Positions 1-9,420 of a DNA stretch of 64,000 nt are shown piece by piece. A program made the translations under genes and the position numbers. The stretch spans positions 121,681,927-121,745,926 of the forward strand of contig CM068367.1 of assembly GCA_034769895.1 (NCBI GenBank), written 5' to 3'. Source of the stretch: Magicicada septendecula. Its lineage: Eukaryota; Arthropoda; Insecta; Hemiptera; Cicadidae. The first letter of the stretch is position 1; every line of letters begins with the position of its first letter. The notes under the pieces are model-generated. The model ran no database searches and was not told the origin of the DNA. It saw only the letters and a list, made by a program, of their open reading frames with translations.

Positions 1-891
1 AAGAAATTTGATGCATTAAATGATCGTTTTTACACTAAGTTTAATGAACAAAATAACAAATTTGATAAATTGAGTTGTGAAATTAACGAACAGAAAATAA
101 AATGTGAAAGCAATTTCAATGAGTTGAAAAAGCAGAATAATGAATTAAAAAATTATATTAGTGAGATTAATAGACGTTGTGAAAGTACCAATGAAATATT
201 TAAAAATAACTTTAACAAACTAGAGCAGAATGTTGAGAGAATGGGAGTGTGGGTGATAAATACAGGTAAGAGCAAAATAAGTGAAAATAACGGAGAGACA
301 ATTATTAACAGTTGTAGTAGTTTAGATGCAAAACAGGTGGTGGTAGATAAGGTGAGTAATAGCGATAATTATAATAATGGGTTAACGAGGGATAACAGTG
401 GTGAAAGTGAAAACGTGGTGTTAGAAAGTAAGGTTATGAGCAGAGAAAGTGTGGAAGAAATGGGGAGTGTGTGTGATGGAAGTTTAGAGGTGCAAAGGGC
501 AAGTTTTCCCTTAGTTTATGTTGAAACAGAGTTTTCACAGGTTGTTAATGAGGACAGAATTTCCTCCTGTAGTTGTATGGAAGACAAGGTGTCTTCAGAT
601 GGTCCCTGTATTTTTTGTGGTTTACCTGGTAGTAGAGGTAATAAGTATTTAGTGGTGCCCTTTGCATGGAGTGAGAGAGAAAATGTGATATGGTGTTGTG
701 ATGAGAGAAAGAGAGAGATAGAGATTTTTGAAATAAATAGAGGTTATGAAAGGTTGATGCAGGTGTTCGATATTGAGAGAGATGAAAAAAGTGACTTGCA
801 TTATGAGATAGAGAGAGATGAATATTTGGATAAAACTGTTATAAATGATAAATATCGGTATGGAGAACCATACATGACTTCCATATTCTAA
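1..891 (+). CDS. Partial coiled-coil reading frame, possibly retroelement-derived
   Basis: The frame is open from the first base of the window, so its start lies outside. The first ~80 residues are rich in N, E, K and hydrophobic heptads and look like a coiled coil. A Ser/Glu/Val-rich middle follows, then a Cys-containing patch (PCIFCGLPG, about bases 604-630) and a very acidic, Glu/Arg-rich tail. No named domain is recognised. An LTR lies downstream on the same strand (11271), and a short open frame of similar composition follows the inserted repeat (ending 3378). The frame could therefore belong to an LTR-type retroelement fossil, but a host gene is not excluded. The last ~10 residues are encoded by the end of the inserted Helentron-like repeat. 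Confidence 0.4.
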   Translation, partial: KKFDALNDRFYTKFNEQNNKFDKLSCEINEQKIKCESNFNELKKQNNELKNYISEINRRCESTNEIFKNNFNKLEQNVERMGVWVINTGKSKISENNGETIINSCSSLDAKQVVVDKVSNSDNYNNGLTRDNSGESENVVLESKVMSRESVEEMGSVCDGSLEVQRASFPLVYVETEFSQVVNEDRISSCSCMEDKVSSDGPCIFCGLPGSRGNKYLVVPFAWSERENVIWCCDERKREIEIFEINRGYERLMQVFDIERDEKSDLHYEIERDEYLDKTVINDKYRYGEPYMTSIF

Positions 892-916
892 GATTTATAT
901 TTAAAATCATTTTCGA

Positions 917-2108
917 AATGAAATATTACCATAGAAACTACTTCGTTCTACTTACTGCTTCAGCCTTAACCACAGTACTGTGGTCACTAACGTATACCAC
1001 CTCACGTTATCGCACTCGATTTTCACTGATGATGGAAGTCGATGGCATTGCTGAAATGTCTGGTTTTGTAGAAAAATTGGACTACGGCCAAATATCCCGG
1101 GAAGGAATTTTAACAAAAACTACTTCTTTGTTGCCGATAACGTTGTACACATATATATCAGTGGCGAAGTTACATGGAGGCAATTGAGGCAATGCCTACC
1201 CTAAAAAATTCTGTAGAATAAAAATTATAAATACGTATGAACTACATAACGTAAAGATTATACATTGTTACTGCGACTGTCAAATTTATTAAACCGAAAC
1301 GTGCTTTATTGAGCGACCGCTAGATGGTGACAGGTGAGATTCGGCATAGTTCTTTTAAAGCGAATGAGGCAACCTGAACTTGCCTCAGCATTTTTTGTAT
1401 ACATCGTATGTAAGCAATGTAGTGGTGTGATAGGGACGTGTAGGGAGGGGGGATTGTCCCGCGCTGTACACATAGAGCGTTGAGGCATGCCTCACTTCTG
1501 TGGTCCAAACAGTTAAGTTAAAGCGCCTGTGTTGTTTCTAAGTGTTTATTTTATGCAGTTATTAAAAGTGTCACTGTTATTCCGCTGAACTAACAGATGA
1601 TCAAGATTGTTATTTGAATTATTTGTAACATTAAACATATATATAGAAACTAATCAAGTTTAAAAATTTGAAGTTCAATCAGTTGTATTATTGCGTATGA
1701 CTAATACAAGGATTGTTCAATAGAAACACGTATAGAGCTGTAAAGCATTTTTTATTCAACGATTTTAAAAGAAGTCTCCAATAACATTAAGACATGAGTT
1801 CCACTGTTGCGCTAACCTGTAGATTCCCTGCTAGTAAAATTCTTACGGCTGTTTGTGGAACCATTCGGTTACAGCAAACTCTACCTCAGCGTCCGATTTG
1901 AACCACCGTCCTTTTAGTGATTCCTTAAAAAAAATTTAAGTTAAGATTTTTGCCTACCCATTCATTAACTACTAGCTTCGCCAGTAAGCAAATTGATGTC
2001 CATTTTTTCGGCTTGCACGCGTTATGTTGGTGTGGGTTTCGGCACTTTCCATTTAAAAAGCTTGCAAATGTAAGAAAATAAACATGAGTGAGGCCAGAAA
2101 TAACGTGA

Positions 2109-2110
<2 letters not shown>
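917..2110. other. Extra ~1.2 kb inside the Helentron-like element
   Basis: This stretch is absent from the sister repeat at 17838-18890, so it was inserted or captured later. It holds an 89-codon open frame (918-1187) without recognisable domains, which I do not treat as a gene, and a mariner end at 1707-1926. Nothing else is recognisable. Confidence 0.5.
1707..1926 (-). mobile_element. Truncated mariner (3' end fragment)
   Basis: The sequence follows a TA dinucleotide and closely resembles the left ~230 bases of the mariner at 55009-56143. It has the same inverted-repeat end (ATTGTTCAATAGAAACACG versus GTGTTCAATAGACACATG) and the same C-terminal transposase coding on the minus strand. Similarity stops abruptly near 1926, so this is a fragment. 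The ~380 bases before it (1320-1706) hold nothing recognisable. Confidence 0.75.

Positions 2111-2111
<1 letters not shown>

Positions 2112-2179
<68 letters not shown>
2112..2179. repeat. (TG)n microsatellite
   Basis: An uninterrupted TG dinucleotide run. It lies where Helentron-associated elements typically carry a microsatellite. Confidence 0.98.
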
Positions 2180-2180
<1 letters not shown>

Positions 2181-2339
2181 TTACCTGCCTTTTTATTGCT
2201 GTATTAAATGAAAAATATTATATTACATTAAAATGAAAAAATTATAATTTTATTGCCTGGCAACAAAATTATTTTATTTTTAACAGTTACCATTGTTTCA
2301 AAAAGTTTAAATAAATTTTTTTTAAGTACTTTACTCTTG

Positions 2340-3000
2340 TTAAAACGTAAAAGGTTGCAGGTAAACTACCCCTTCCCCTTAACCGATCTTCACCAAAATC
2401 GAAAGTCCTTGAGACCTCTACAATTCAGGGACGTATGCAAAATATTATTTGATTCTGTTTGAATTTGCGGCTGTTATCGTTTGCCATAGAAAATACCCTT
2501 GTTAAAAAAATGTTGCAGGTAAACTACCCCTTACCCTCAACCGATCTTCACCAAAAACAATAGGTCTTGAGAACTCTACAATTTAGGGCTGTATGCAAAT
2601 AATCTTTCTTTTGATTCTGTTTGAATTTGCGGCTGTTATCGTTTGCCATAGGAAATACCCTTGTTAAAACATAAAACATTACAGGTAAACTACCCCTTTC
2701 CCTTAACCGATCTTCACCAAAAGCAATAGGTCTTGAGAACTCTACAATTCAGGGCTGTATACGAAACATTATTTAATTCTGTTTGAATTTGCGGCTGTTA
2801 TCGTTTGCCAAAAAAAAAATTTCCCTTGATAAAAAAAACGTTGCAGGTAAACTACCCCTTTCCCTCAACCGATCTTCACCAAAAACAATAGGTCGTGAGT
2901 ACTCTACAAATCAGGGCTGTATGCAAAAAATTATTTGATTCTGTTTGAATTTGCGGCAGTTATCGTTTGCCATAGAAAAAAATCTACAGACACACACTCA
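2340..3000. repeat. Four-unit minisatellite, ~160-bp period
   Basis: The block GTAAACTACCCC recurs at 2361, 2519, 2685 and 2847, a spacing of 158-166 bases. Each time it is followed by CCGATCTTCACCAAAA and later by TTTGAATTTGCGGCTGTTAT. The same units occur in reverse at about 18000-18640. They are the core repeats of the Helentron-like element. Confidence 0.9.
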
Positions 3001-3147
3001 GACACACAGACAGACACACACACAGACACTTTTCGGAAAACGACGTTTTTTCATGTTTTGAGTGTAGTAGAATCAGAATCTGCAATAATCTCAAACACGA
3101 TTTTTTTTGCCATCACCATACTTCCATTCCTTAAGGAATATGGAAGT

Positions 3148-4190
3148 AAAATAACTTACCTGATATTAACCAAAAGTACTGATGGAGACTGGACAAAAAT
3201 AACTAATATTGACAAGGTTTATGAAATAATAAAAGGGAATAATCCTATAAATTATAATGGTATAATGAATGACATAGAGTTAATGGGTTATTATAATAAT
3301 AAGAATAATAAATTGAGGGTGAGTAAGAATGACAACTGTTATAAAAAAATAAGACTATTATACAACGATGGCGGTTAGATAAGAAATCAATAAATGGACA
3401 TTTAAACATTTTAAATATTTTAATTTATGGTTATGACCTTGCTGAATTAGGAAATGAAGTGTGATAAACAGAAAAATTAATGACAGGAACTTGTAAATGT
3501 ATTTTAGTGAAATTGATTGTGTGTATTGTAACAAGTATGTAATGTAGACAGTGTGTGTAGGTAGTATAAATTGTTGTGGTAATAATAATAATATTTTTGT
3601 AGACTAAATAAATACCGTAATGAGTTTATAATAAATAAATTTTAATTGTTTGGGAAATAATATAATTAATATGTTGTATTTTAATAATTGATGGAATTAA
3701 AATAATTTGAGATGTTTAAATATTTTGATTGATTTAAAATGTTATATAATTGAATTTTGATGATGAATTTAAATTATGTTATGAGATTTAAATTTGATAA
3801 TAATTAATAAATAAACAAATGTTAATTTGTATTTAGTTCGTGGAATAACATGGTTGTTAAAATGTTTCAGAAGGTACATGGAGTTATTGGTGTTTGGTGT
3901 TTATATTTGTGTATTTATGACAGTGTATGAGTGATATACTGTAAGTATAAATTTTATAATACAATTTGTGTAAAGTAAAACTTGATATAATTTTGAAATA
4001 TATCTGTAGTAAGGTCATTCACCTTGCCAAGAAAATCAGCTGATTGCTGGAGTTATAAATGTAGTATGTCACTTACAAATAATTTGCAAACTTTTCAATG
4101 TAATTAAATGTTTGAATTTAATGGAAATTGAATATAATTAATGTTTGAATAATAGATTGTCAATGTGTTTAAGAGATTTTGAATTAAATG
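3148..4190. other. AT-rich stretch between Helentron-like repeat and PLE
   Basis: It begins with a short Asn/Lys-rich open frame ending at 3378, of composition similar to the frame at 1-891. After that it is AT-rich DNA with no recognisable gene or repeat. A motif with AATCAGCTGATTGCTGG (about 4034-4054) weakly resembles sequence near 10400 on the other side of the PLE insertion. Confidence 0.4.
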
Positions 4191-4257
4191 GTAAATATCA
4201 CTATAATATTGACGACTCGGAACACAAAGTTTTTTATAAGTAAAAACGTAAAGTTTT

Positions 4258-4306
4258 ACCTTACAGCCTAAACCGGCTTTCACCTATAGAAGGCTTCATC
4301 AGAGGC
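4258..4306 (-). ncRNA. Hammerhead-ribozyme-like fold in PLE terminal repeat
   Basis: This is the same core as described at 6672-6720, on the minus strand. The CTGATGA box is at 4302-4296 and overlaps the ORF stop codon. Confidence 0.5.
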
Positions 4307-6560
4307 TGTCGTTAGTAGCGCTGCTCGTCTTGTTGTTGGCGACGAGAAAGTGTTTCGAAAGATTGAAGCTGTGTGTGTGTGGTGAGATGTGTTCGAATAA
4401 TGCGTGCGATTTGAATTGTGTCTGTTCGTTTAGGATGTCATTTTTATTTGTTTTTGTGTGTTTGTATATTTCTAATTGTTCTAGAGTGTCTAGTTTTCGG
4501 CCTTTTGTGTGTACGTGTAGTATGTTCATGTTATTGTCGATGTTTTTATATGTGTGGTTTGCTTCAATGAGGTGGTTTGCGAAGGTAGATTCTGTAGTGG
4601 TGTGGAGTGCTTTAGTGTGTTCAATGCATCTCTGTTTGAAGCTACGTCCTGTCTGGCCTATGTAGAATTTACTGCAATTTGAACAATTTAGTTTATATAC
4701 ACCGGGTAGATCGAATTTGTTTTGTGCTTTGGGCATGCGTTTTGATAGTGTGTGTTCTGTTTTGTTAGTAGTTTTGTAAGCGATTCTGTATCCTGCTTTT
4801 TTGAATTTGTGGGCAATTTTTTCTGTTTGTTTGTTGATGTATGTTAGTGTTATGAATTTGTTGTTTTCTGTCTTTGTCTGTTGTTTGTTTTGTGTTTTGT
4901 GTAGGAGTTTACTGACTATTGTTCTGTCATAACCGTTAGATTCTGCTAGATATTTTATCGTGTTTAGTTCGTCTTTGTAGTCTATTTCATCTAAGGGGAT
5001 GTTGTTAAGTCTATGTATCATGGTTCTAAAAGCAGCTAGTTTGTGTTGTATTGGGTGATTGGAGGTGTTGTGTATTAGTGTGTCAGTTGTAGTTGGTTTT
5101 CTGTATATACTGAATTTGTGCCTGTGTTCTAGTTTTGTGATGGAGAGGTCTAAGAAGTTTATGGTATTGTTGTGTTCGTATTCGGCAGTGAAGGTTATGT
5201 TTTTATGTATTTTGTTTATGTGCGTTAGTAACTGTTCACATTGTCTTTTGTTTCCCCTGTATAGTATTAGAATGTCATCAACGTATCTATGCCAATATAG
5301 TATTTTATGTGAGTGTCTGTCATTGTTTGTGAGTATTTTTGTTTTTTCTAAGTGTTGGAGGAAGACTTCTGCTAGAATGCTGGATATGGGGGAGCCCATG
5401 GGTAGGCCGTCGTTCTGTGTGTAGTATTTATTGTTATAAGTAAAGTAGTTTTGTTTTGTGATAATGTTCAGAGTTTCTGTTATTTCATTGATAAGTTCGT
5501 CTGGTGTGTTGTTCTGTTTGAGTTTGTTTTGTAGGATGGTGATTGTTTCAGAGATGGGGATGTTTGTGTACAGGTTTTTAATGTCAAAGGAGGCTAATGT
5601 GGCGTTATGGGGGATGTGTATGTCTTTTATTTTTGTTACTAGGTCAGTGTTGTTTTTTACTGCAATGTTGTTGTCTATTTGTGTGTGTTGTCTAATAATT
5701 TTGTCTAGATATTTTGCCAGTTTGTGTGCAGGGGCATTACGGTAGTTGATAATGGGGCGGATCGGAATGTCTTCTTTATGGATTTTGGGAAGCGCTTGGA
5801 GTGTAGGTGCTGATGGTCGGATTTGTTTCATGTAGGGCTTTTGTTTATGTGTCATAATGTGTTTGGCTTTGTTGACTATTTGTTTTACTGAGTTTTGGTA
5901 TCTGTCGGTGGGGTCGTGTTTTAGTTCTGTGATGTTGTTCTGTTCTATGAAGTCTTGTACTTTTTTGTGTAGGTTGTCTGTGGGGATAATTACAGTCGTG
6001 TTGCCTTTGTCAGCTTTTACAAATGTGATGTTGTGTTTGTGTGCCTTTTCCCTCAGTTTGATGGCTGTGTGTATTTCTGAGTTGTGGTTGTTGTTGTCTG
6101 GTGTCTTATGTACTCCTATTGTGTTGTTTATATTATGTCTTAATGTGTCTTGATGTTCTGGTGCTGTGTTTTGTATATTTGTTTCTGTGTCAATTATGAG
6201 CTTTGTTAGTGTTTGGTTGTTATGTTTGTAATGTATGTTATGTTTTAGGCCTTTATCAAGGAGTGTTTGTTCGTTTTTTGTGAGTGTGACGTTCGTGAGG
6301 TTTACTGTACGTGGGTAGAATTTGTGCGAGGGAATTATATCTGTTTTGATTGGTGTCAGGTTTTTTATTTTTCTGTCGTGTTTTGTCTGTATGATATGTA
6401 TTTGTTTTTTTGTCCATTCATTTGTGTGATGTATTAGTTCAGTCATGTAATTGTGTACTACACGTACACACAAAAGGCCGAAAACTAGACACTCTAGAAC
6501 AATTAGAAATATACAAACACACAAAAACAAATAAAAATGACATCCTAAACGAACAGACAC
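4299..6560 (-). CDS. PLE reverse transcriptase/GIY-YIG ORF, 5'-truncated copy
   Basis: The 753-codon frame matches the full plus-strand PLE ORF at 6806-9268 from its internal YMTELIHH onward. Its first ~35 residues do not belong to the protein: they are read through the head-to-head junction near 6457 from the opposite strand of the adjoining fragment. RT motifs (FDIKNLYTNIP, GLPMGSP, YVDD) and the GIY-YIG endonuclease (GVYKLNCSNC, FYIGQTGR) are all present. The normal N-terminus is missing because of 5' truncation. Transcription would need a promoter from the inverted partner or the flank. Substitutions relative to the plus copy are few, e.g. CIEHTKALH versus YSEHTKAPH. Confidence 0.85.
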   Translation of the reverse strand: MSVRLGCHFYLFLCVCIFLIVLECLVFGLLCVRVVHNYMTELIHHTNEWTKKQIHIIQTKHDRKIKNLTPIKTDIIPSHKFYPRTVNLTNVTLTKNEQTLLDKGLKHNIHYKHNNQTLTKLIIDTETNIQNTAPEHQDTLRHNINNTIGVHKTPDNNNHNSEIHTAIKLREKAHKHNITFVKADKGNTTVIIPTDNLHKKVQDFIEQNNITELKHDPTDRYQNSVKQIVNKAKHIMTHKQKPYMKQIRPSAPTLQALPKIHKEDIPIRPIINYRNAPAHKLAKYLDKIIRQHTQIDNNIAVKNNTDLVTKIKDIHIPHNATLASFDIKNLYTNIPISETITILQNKLKQNNTPDELINEITETLNIITKQNYFTYNNKYYTQNDGLPMGSPISSILAEVFLQHLEKTKILTNNDRHSHKILYWHRYVDDILILYRGNKRQCEQLLTHINKIHKNITFTAEYEHNNTINFLDLSITKLEHRHKFSIYRKPTTTDTLIHNTSNHPIQHKLAAFRTMIHRLNNIPLDEIDYKDELNTIKYLAESNGYDRTIVSKLLHKTQNKQQTKTENNKFITLTYINKQTEKIAHKFKKAGYRIAYKTTNKTEHTLSKRMPKAQNKFDLPGVYKLNCSNCSKFYIGQTGRSFKQRCIEHTKALHTTTESTFANHLIEANHTYKNIDNNMNILHVHTKGRKLDTLEQLEIYKHTKTNKNDILNEQTQFKSHALFEHISPHTHSFNLSKHFLVANNKTSSATNDSL

Positions 6561-6671
6561 AATTCAAATCGCACGCATTATTCGAACACATCTCACCACA
6601 CACACACAGCTTCAATCTTTCGAAACACTTTCTCGTCGCCAACAACAAGACGAGCAGCGCTACTAACGACA

Positions 6672-6720
6672 GCCTCTGATGAAGCCTTCTATAGGTGAAA
6701 GCCGGTTTAGGCTGTAAGGT
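6672..6720 (+). ncRNA. Hammerhead-ribozyme-like fold in PLE terminal repeat (pLTR)
   Basis: The core boxes CTGATGA (6676-6682) and GAAA (6697-6700) are separated by a short hairpin, GCCT-TCTAT-AGGT (stem II). They are followed by AGCC-GGTTTA-GGCT (stem III) and then TAAGG, which could pair with the upstream CCT (stem I). PLE terminal repeats are known to encode hammerhead motifs. Older relics in this window keep stem II with different bases (GCT/AGC, CTTTT/AAAAG) and, in one case, stem III as AAC/GTT. The base after stem III is G here, where a cleavable hammerhead needs A, C or U, and stem I is weak, so activity is uncertain. The ORF stop TGA lies inside the CTGATGA box. Confidence 0.55.
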
Positions 6721-6805
6721 AAAACTTTACGTTTTTACTTATAAAAAACTTTGTGTTCCGAGTCGTCAATATTATAGTGATATTTAGTTAAGTAACGGAC
6801 ACGTC

Positions 6806-9268
6806 ATGGACAACGAAATCCAAGAATTTAACTCAGCAAGACGAGCCAACGTCCAAGCGTACAAGTTCACAACTTTGAAGGTTAGAAAGATTGTAGCTCA
6901 CATAAATTTCAACAAAACATGCATAAACAATTCCCTAACACCTAAATATGCCCAAATCAAAATTAAACATAACAACCAGGCCGCCCGAATAACACAAAAC
7001 ATCGCACAAAGAACATACATAAAAGAATCAATTAAACAACTATATAAGAAAAAAGACGCTCTTAACCGCAAAGCATTAACACTACACCTACATATCGCCA
7101 ACACATACGGACACAATTACATGACTGAACTAATACATCACACAAATGAATGGACAAAAAAACAAATACATATCATACAGACAAAACACGACAGAAAAAT
7201 AAAAAACCTGACACCAATCAAAACAGATATAATTCCCTCGCACAAATTCTACCCACGTACAGTAAACCTCACGAACGTCACACTCACAAAAAACGAACAA
7301 ACACTCCTTGATAAAGGCCTAAAACATAACATACATTACAAACATAACAACCAAACACTAACAAAGCTCATAATTGACACAGAAACAAATATACAAAACA
7401 CAGCACCAGAACATCAAGACACATTAAGACATAATATAAACAACACAATAGGAGTACATAAGACACCAGACAACAACAACCACAACTCAGAAATACACAC
7501 AGCCATCAAACTGAGGGAAAAGGCACACAAACACAACATCACATTTGTAAAAGCTGACAAAGGCAACACGACTGTAATTATCCCCACAGACAACCTACAC
7601 AAAAAAGTACAAGACTTCATAGAACAGAACAACATCACAGAACTAAAACACGACCCCACCGACAGATACCAAAACTCAGTAAAACAAATAGTCAACAAAG
7701 CCAAACACATTATGACACATAAACAAAAGCCCTACATGAAACAAATCCGACCATCAGCACCTACACTCCAAGCGCTTCCCAAAATCCATAAAGAAGACAT
7801 TCCGATCCGCCCCATTATCAACTACCGTAATGCCCCTGCACACAAACTGGCAAAATATCTAGACAAAATTATTAGACAACACACACAAATAGACAACAAC
7901 ATTGCAGTAAAAAACAACACTGACCTAGTAACAAAAATAAAAGACATACACATCCCCCATAACGCCACATTAGCCTCCTTTGACATTAAAAACCTGTACA
8001 CAAACATCCCCATCTCTGAAACAATCACCATCCTACAAAACAAACTCAAACAGAACAACACACCAGACGAACTTATCAATGAAATAACAGAAACTCTGAA
8101 CATTATCACAAAACAAAACTACTTTACTTATAACAATAAATACTACACACAGAACGACGGCCTACCCATGGGCTCCCCCATATCCAGCATTCTAGCAGAA
8201 GTCTTCCTCCAACACTTAGAAAAAACAAAAATACTCACAAACAATGACAGACACTCACATAAAATACTATATTGGCATAGATACGTTGATGACATTCTAA
8301 TACTATACAGGGGAAACAAAAGACAATGTGAACAGTTACTAACGCACATAAACAAAATACATAAAAACATAACCTTCACTGCCGAATACGAACACAACAA
8401 TACCATAAACTTCTTAGACCTCTCCATCACAAAACTAGAACACAGGCACAAATTCAGTATATACAGAAAACCAACTACAACTGACACACTAATACACAAC
8501 ACCTCCAATCACCCAATACAACACAAACTAGCTGCTTTTAGAACCATGATACATAGACTTAACAACATCCCCTTAGATGAAATAGACTACAAAGACGAAC
8601 TAAACACGATAAAATATCTAGCAGAATCTAACGGTTATGACAGAACAATAGTCAGTAAACTCCTACACAAAACACAAAACAAACAACAGACAAAGACAGA
8701 AAACAACAAATTCATAACACTAACATACATCAACAAACAAACAGAAAAAATTGCCCACAAATTCAAAAAAGCAGGATACAGAATCGCTTACAAAACTACT
8801 AACAAAACAGAACACACACTATCAAAACGCATGCCCAAAGCACAAAACAAATTCGATCTACCCGGTGTATATAAACTAAATTGTTCAAATTGCAGTAAAT
8901 TCTACATAGGCCAGACAGGACGTAGCTTCAAACAGAGATACAGTGAACACACTAAAGCACCCCACACCACTACAGAATCTACCTTCGCAAACCACCTCAT
9001 TGAAGCAAACCACACATATAAAAACATCGACAATAACATGAACATACTACACGTACACACAAAAGGCCGAAAACTAGACACTCTAGAACAATTAGAAATA
9101 TACAAACACACAAAAACAAATAAAAATGACATCCTAAACGAACAGACACAATTCAAATCGCACGCATTATTCGAACACATCTCACCACACACACACAGCT
9201 TCAATCTTTCGAAACACTTTCTCGTCGCCAACAACAAGACGAGCAGCGCTACTAACGACAGCCTCTGA
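6806..9268 (+). CDS. PLE reverse transcriptase with GIY-YIG endonuclease, intact 820 codons
   Basis: This is the single protein of a Penelope-like retroelement. It copies element RNA into DNA at a chromosomal nick made by its own endonuclease. In order it shows: a Lys/His/Asn-rich N-terminus; KADKGNTTVIIP and LPKIHK, typical of PLE RTs; RT motif A FDIKNLYTNIP (from residue 392); motif B GLPMGSP (452); motif C YVDD (493-496); FLDLSI after it; and a C-terminal GIY-YIG domain with GVYKLNCSNC (687-696), FYIGQTGR (699-706) and LEQLEIYK. The length and all catalytic motifs match complete PLE proteins. The ATG at 6806 starts MDNEIQEF, and the element's right end stops at these same first codons. The coding strand is very poor in G and T, which creates long antisense frames with no meaning. 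Confidence 0.93.
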   Translation: MDNEIQEFNSARRANVQAYKFTTLKVRKIVAHINFNKTCINNSLTPKYAQIKIKHNNQAARITQNIAQRTYIKESIKQLYKKKDALNRKALTLHLHIANTYGHNYMTELIHHTNEWTKKQIHIIQTKHDRKIKNLTPIKTDIIPSHKFYPRTVNLTNVTLTKNEQTLLDKGLKHNIHYKHNNQTLTKLIIDTETNIQNTAPEHQDTLRHNINNTIGVHKTPDNNNHNSEIHTAIKLREKAHKHNITFVKADKGNTTVIIPTDNLHKKVQDFIEQNNITELKHDPTDRYQNSVKQIVNKAKHIMTHKQKPYMKQIRPSAPTLQALPKIHKEDIPIRPIINYRNAPAHKLAKYLDKIIRQHTQIDNNIAVKNNTDLVTKIKDIHIPHNATLASFDIKNLYTNIPISETITILQNKLKQNNTPDELINEITETLNIITKQNYFTYNNKYYTQNDGLPMGSPISSILAEVFLQHLEKTKILTNNDRHSHKILYWHRYVDDILILYRGNKRQCEQLLTHINKIHKNITFTAEYEHNNTINFLDLSITKLEHRHKFSIYRKPTTTDTLIHNTSNHPIQHKLAAFRTMIHRLNNIPLDEIDYKDELNTIKYLAESNGYDRTIVSKLLHKTQNKQQTKTENNKFITLTYINKQTEKIAHKFKKAGYRIAYKTTNKTEHTLSKRMPKAQNKFDLPGVYKLNCSNCSKFYIGQTGRSFKQRYSEHTKAPHTTTESTFANHLIEANHTYKNIDNNMNILHVHTKGRKLDTLEQLEIYKHTKTNKNDILNEQTQFKSHALFEHISPHTHSFNLSKHFLVANNKTSSATNDSL

Positions 9269-9309
9269 TGAAGCCTTCTATAGGTGAAAGCCGGTTTAGG
9301 CTGTAAGGT
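9261..9309 (+). ncRNA. Hammerhead-ribozyme-like fold, downstream PLE terminal repeat
   Basis: An identical copy of the fold at 6672-6720, after the intact ORF. Two such folds therefore flank the full unit (6720-9261), the arrangement expected if the ribozymes bound one transcript unit. Confidence 0.55.
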
Positions 9310-9420
9310 AAAACTTTACGTTTTTACTTATAAAAAACTTTGTGTTCCGAGTCGTCAATATTATAGTGATATTTAGTTAAGTAACGGACACGTCATGGAC
9401 AACGAAATCCAAGAATTTAA

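Larger units (their letters stand above)
853..3147 (-). mobile_element. Helentron-associated (HINE/DINE-1-like) non-autonomous element, interrupted
   Basis: Near the left end is a perfect hairpin, GTATGG-AGAA-CCATAC (865-880), followed by the subterminal repeat ACTTCCATATTC. The right end carries the inverse, GAATATGGAAGT, inside the palindrome around CCTTAAGG (about 3120-3147). Between them lie a (TG)n tract and four tandem ~160-bp units. Subterminal inverted repeats, a microsatellite, central minisatellites and one terminal stem-loop are the known layout of Helentron-associated elements. An independent copy in the opposite orientation at 17838-18890 shares both ends and defines them. Relative to that copy, about 1.2 kb (917-2110) is extra here and contains a mariner fragment. 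Confidence 0.6.
4191..9420. mobile_element. Penelope-like element (PLE), inverted composite insertion
   Basis: There are three pieces. Bases 4191-6456 are a minus-strand copy truncated at its 5' end. At about 6457 the orientation flips, and a plus-strand fragment (C-terminal coding plus terminal repeat) runs to about 6790. A complete plus-strand unit then follows to the right end. TTAAATGGTAAA is present at both outer borders and is the likely target duplication. Tandem partial units (pLTRs) with an inverted 5'-truncated copy are a known PLE arrangement. The two arms are nearly identical, so the insertion is young. Confidence 0.9.

Noticed and set aside
918-1187. 89-codon frame next to the Helentron-like repeat
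   Set aside because: No recognisable motif, and it lies in an insertion inside a repeat.
2340-3000. CRISPR-like array
   Set aside because: The units are ~160-bp direct minisatellites without short palindromic repeats or unique spacers, in an animal genome.
5059-6153. Long plus-strand open frames (also 4330-4665, 7414-8508, 8902-9237, 21320-23143)
   Set aside because: They are antisense shadows of the PLE ORF, caused by its A/C-rich strand, and recur identically in each copy.
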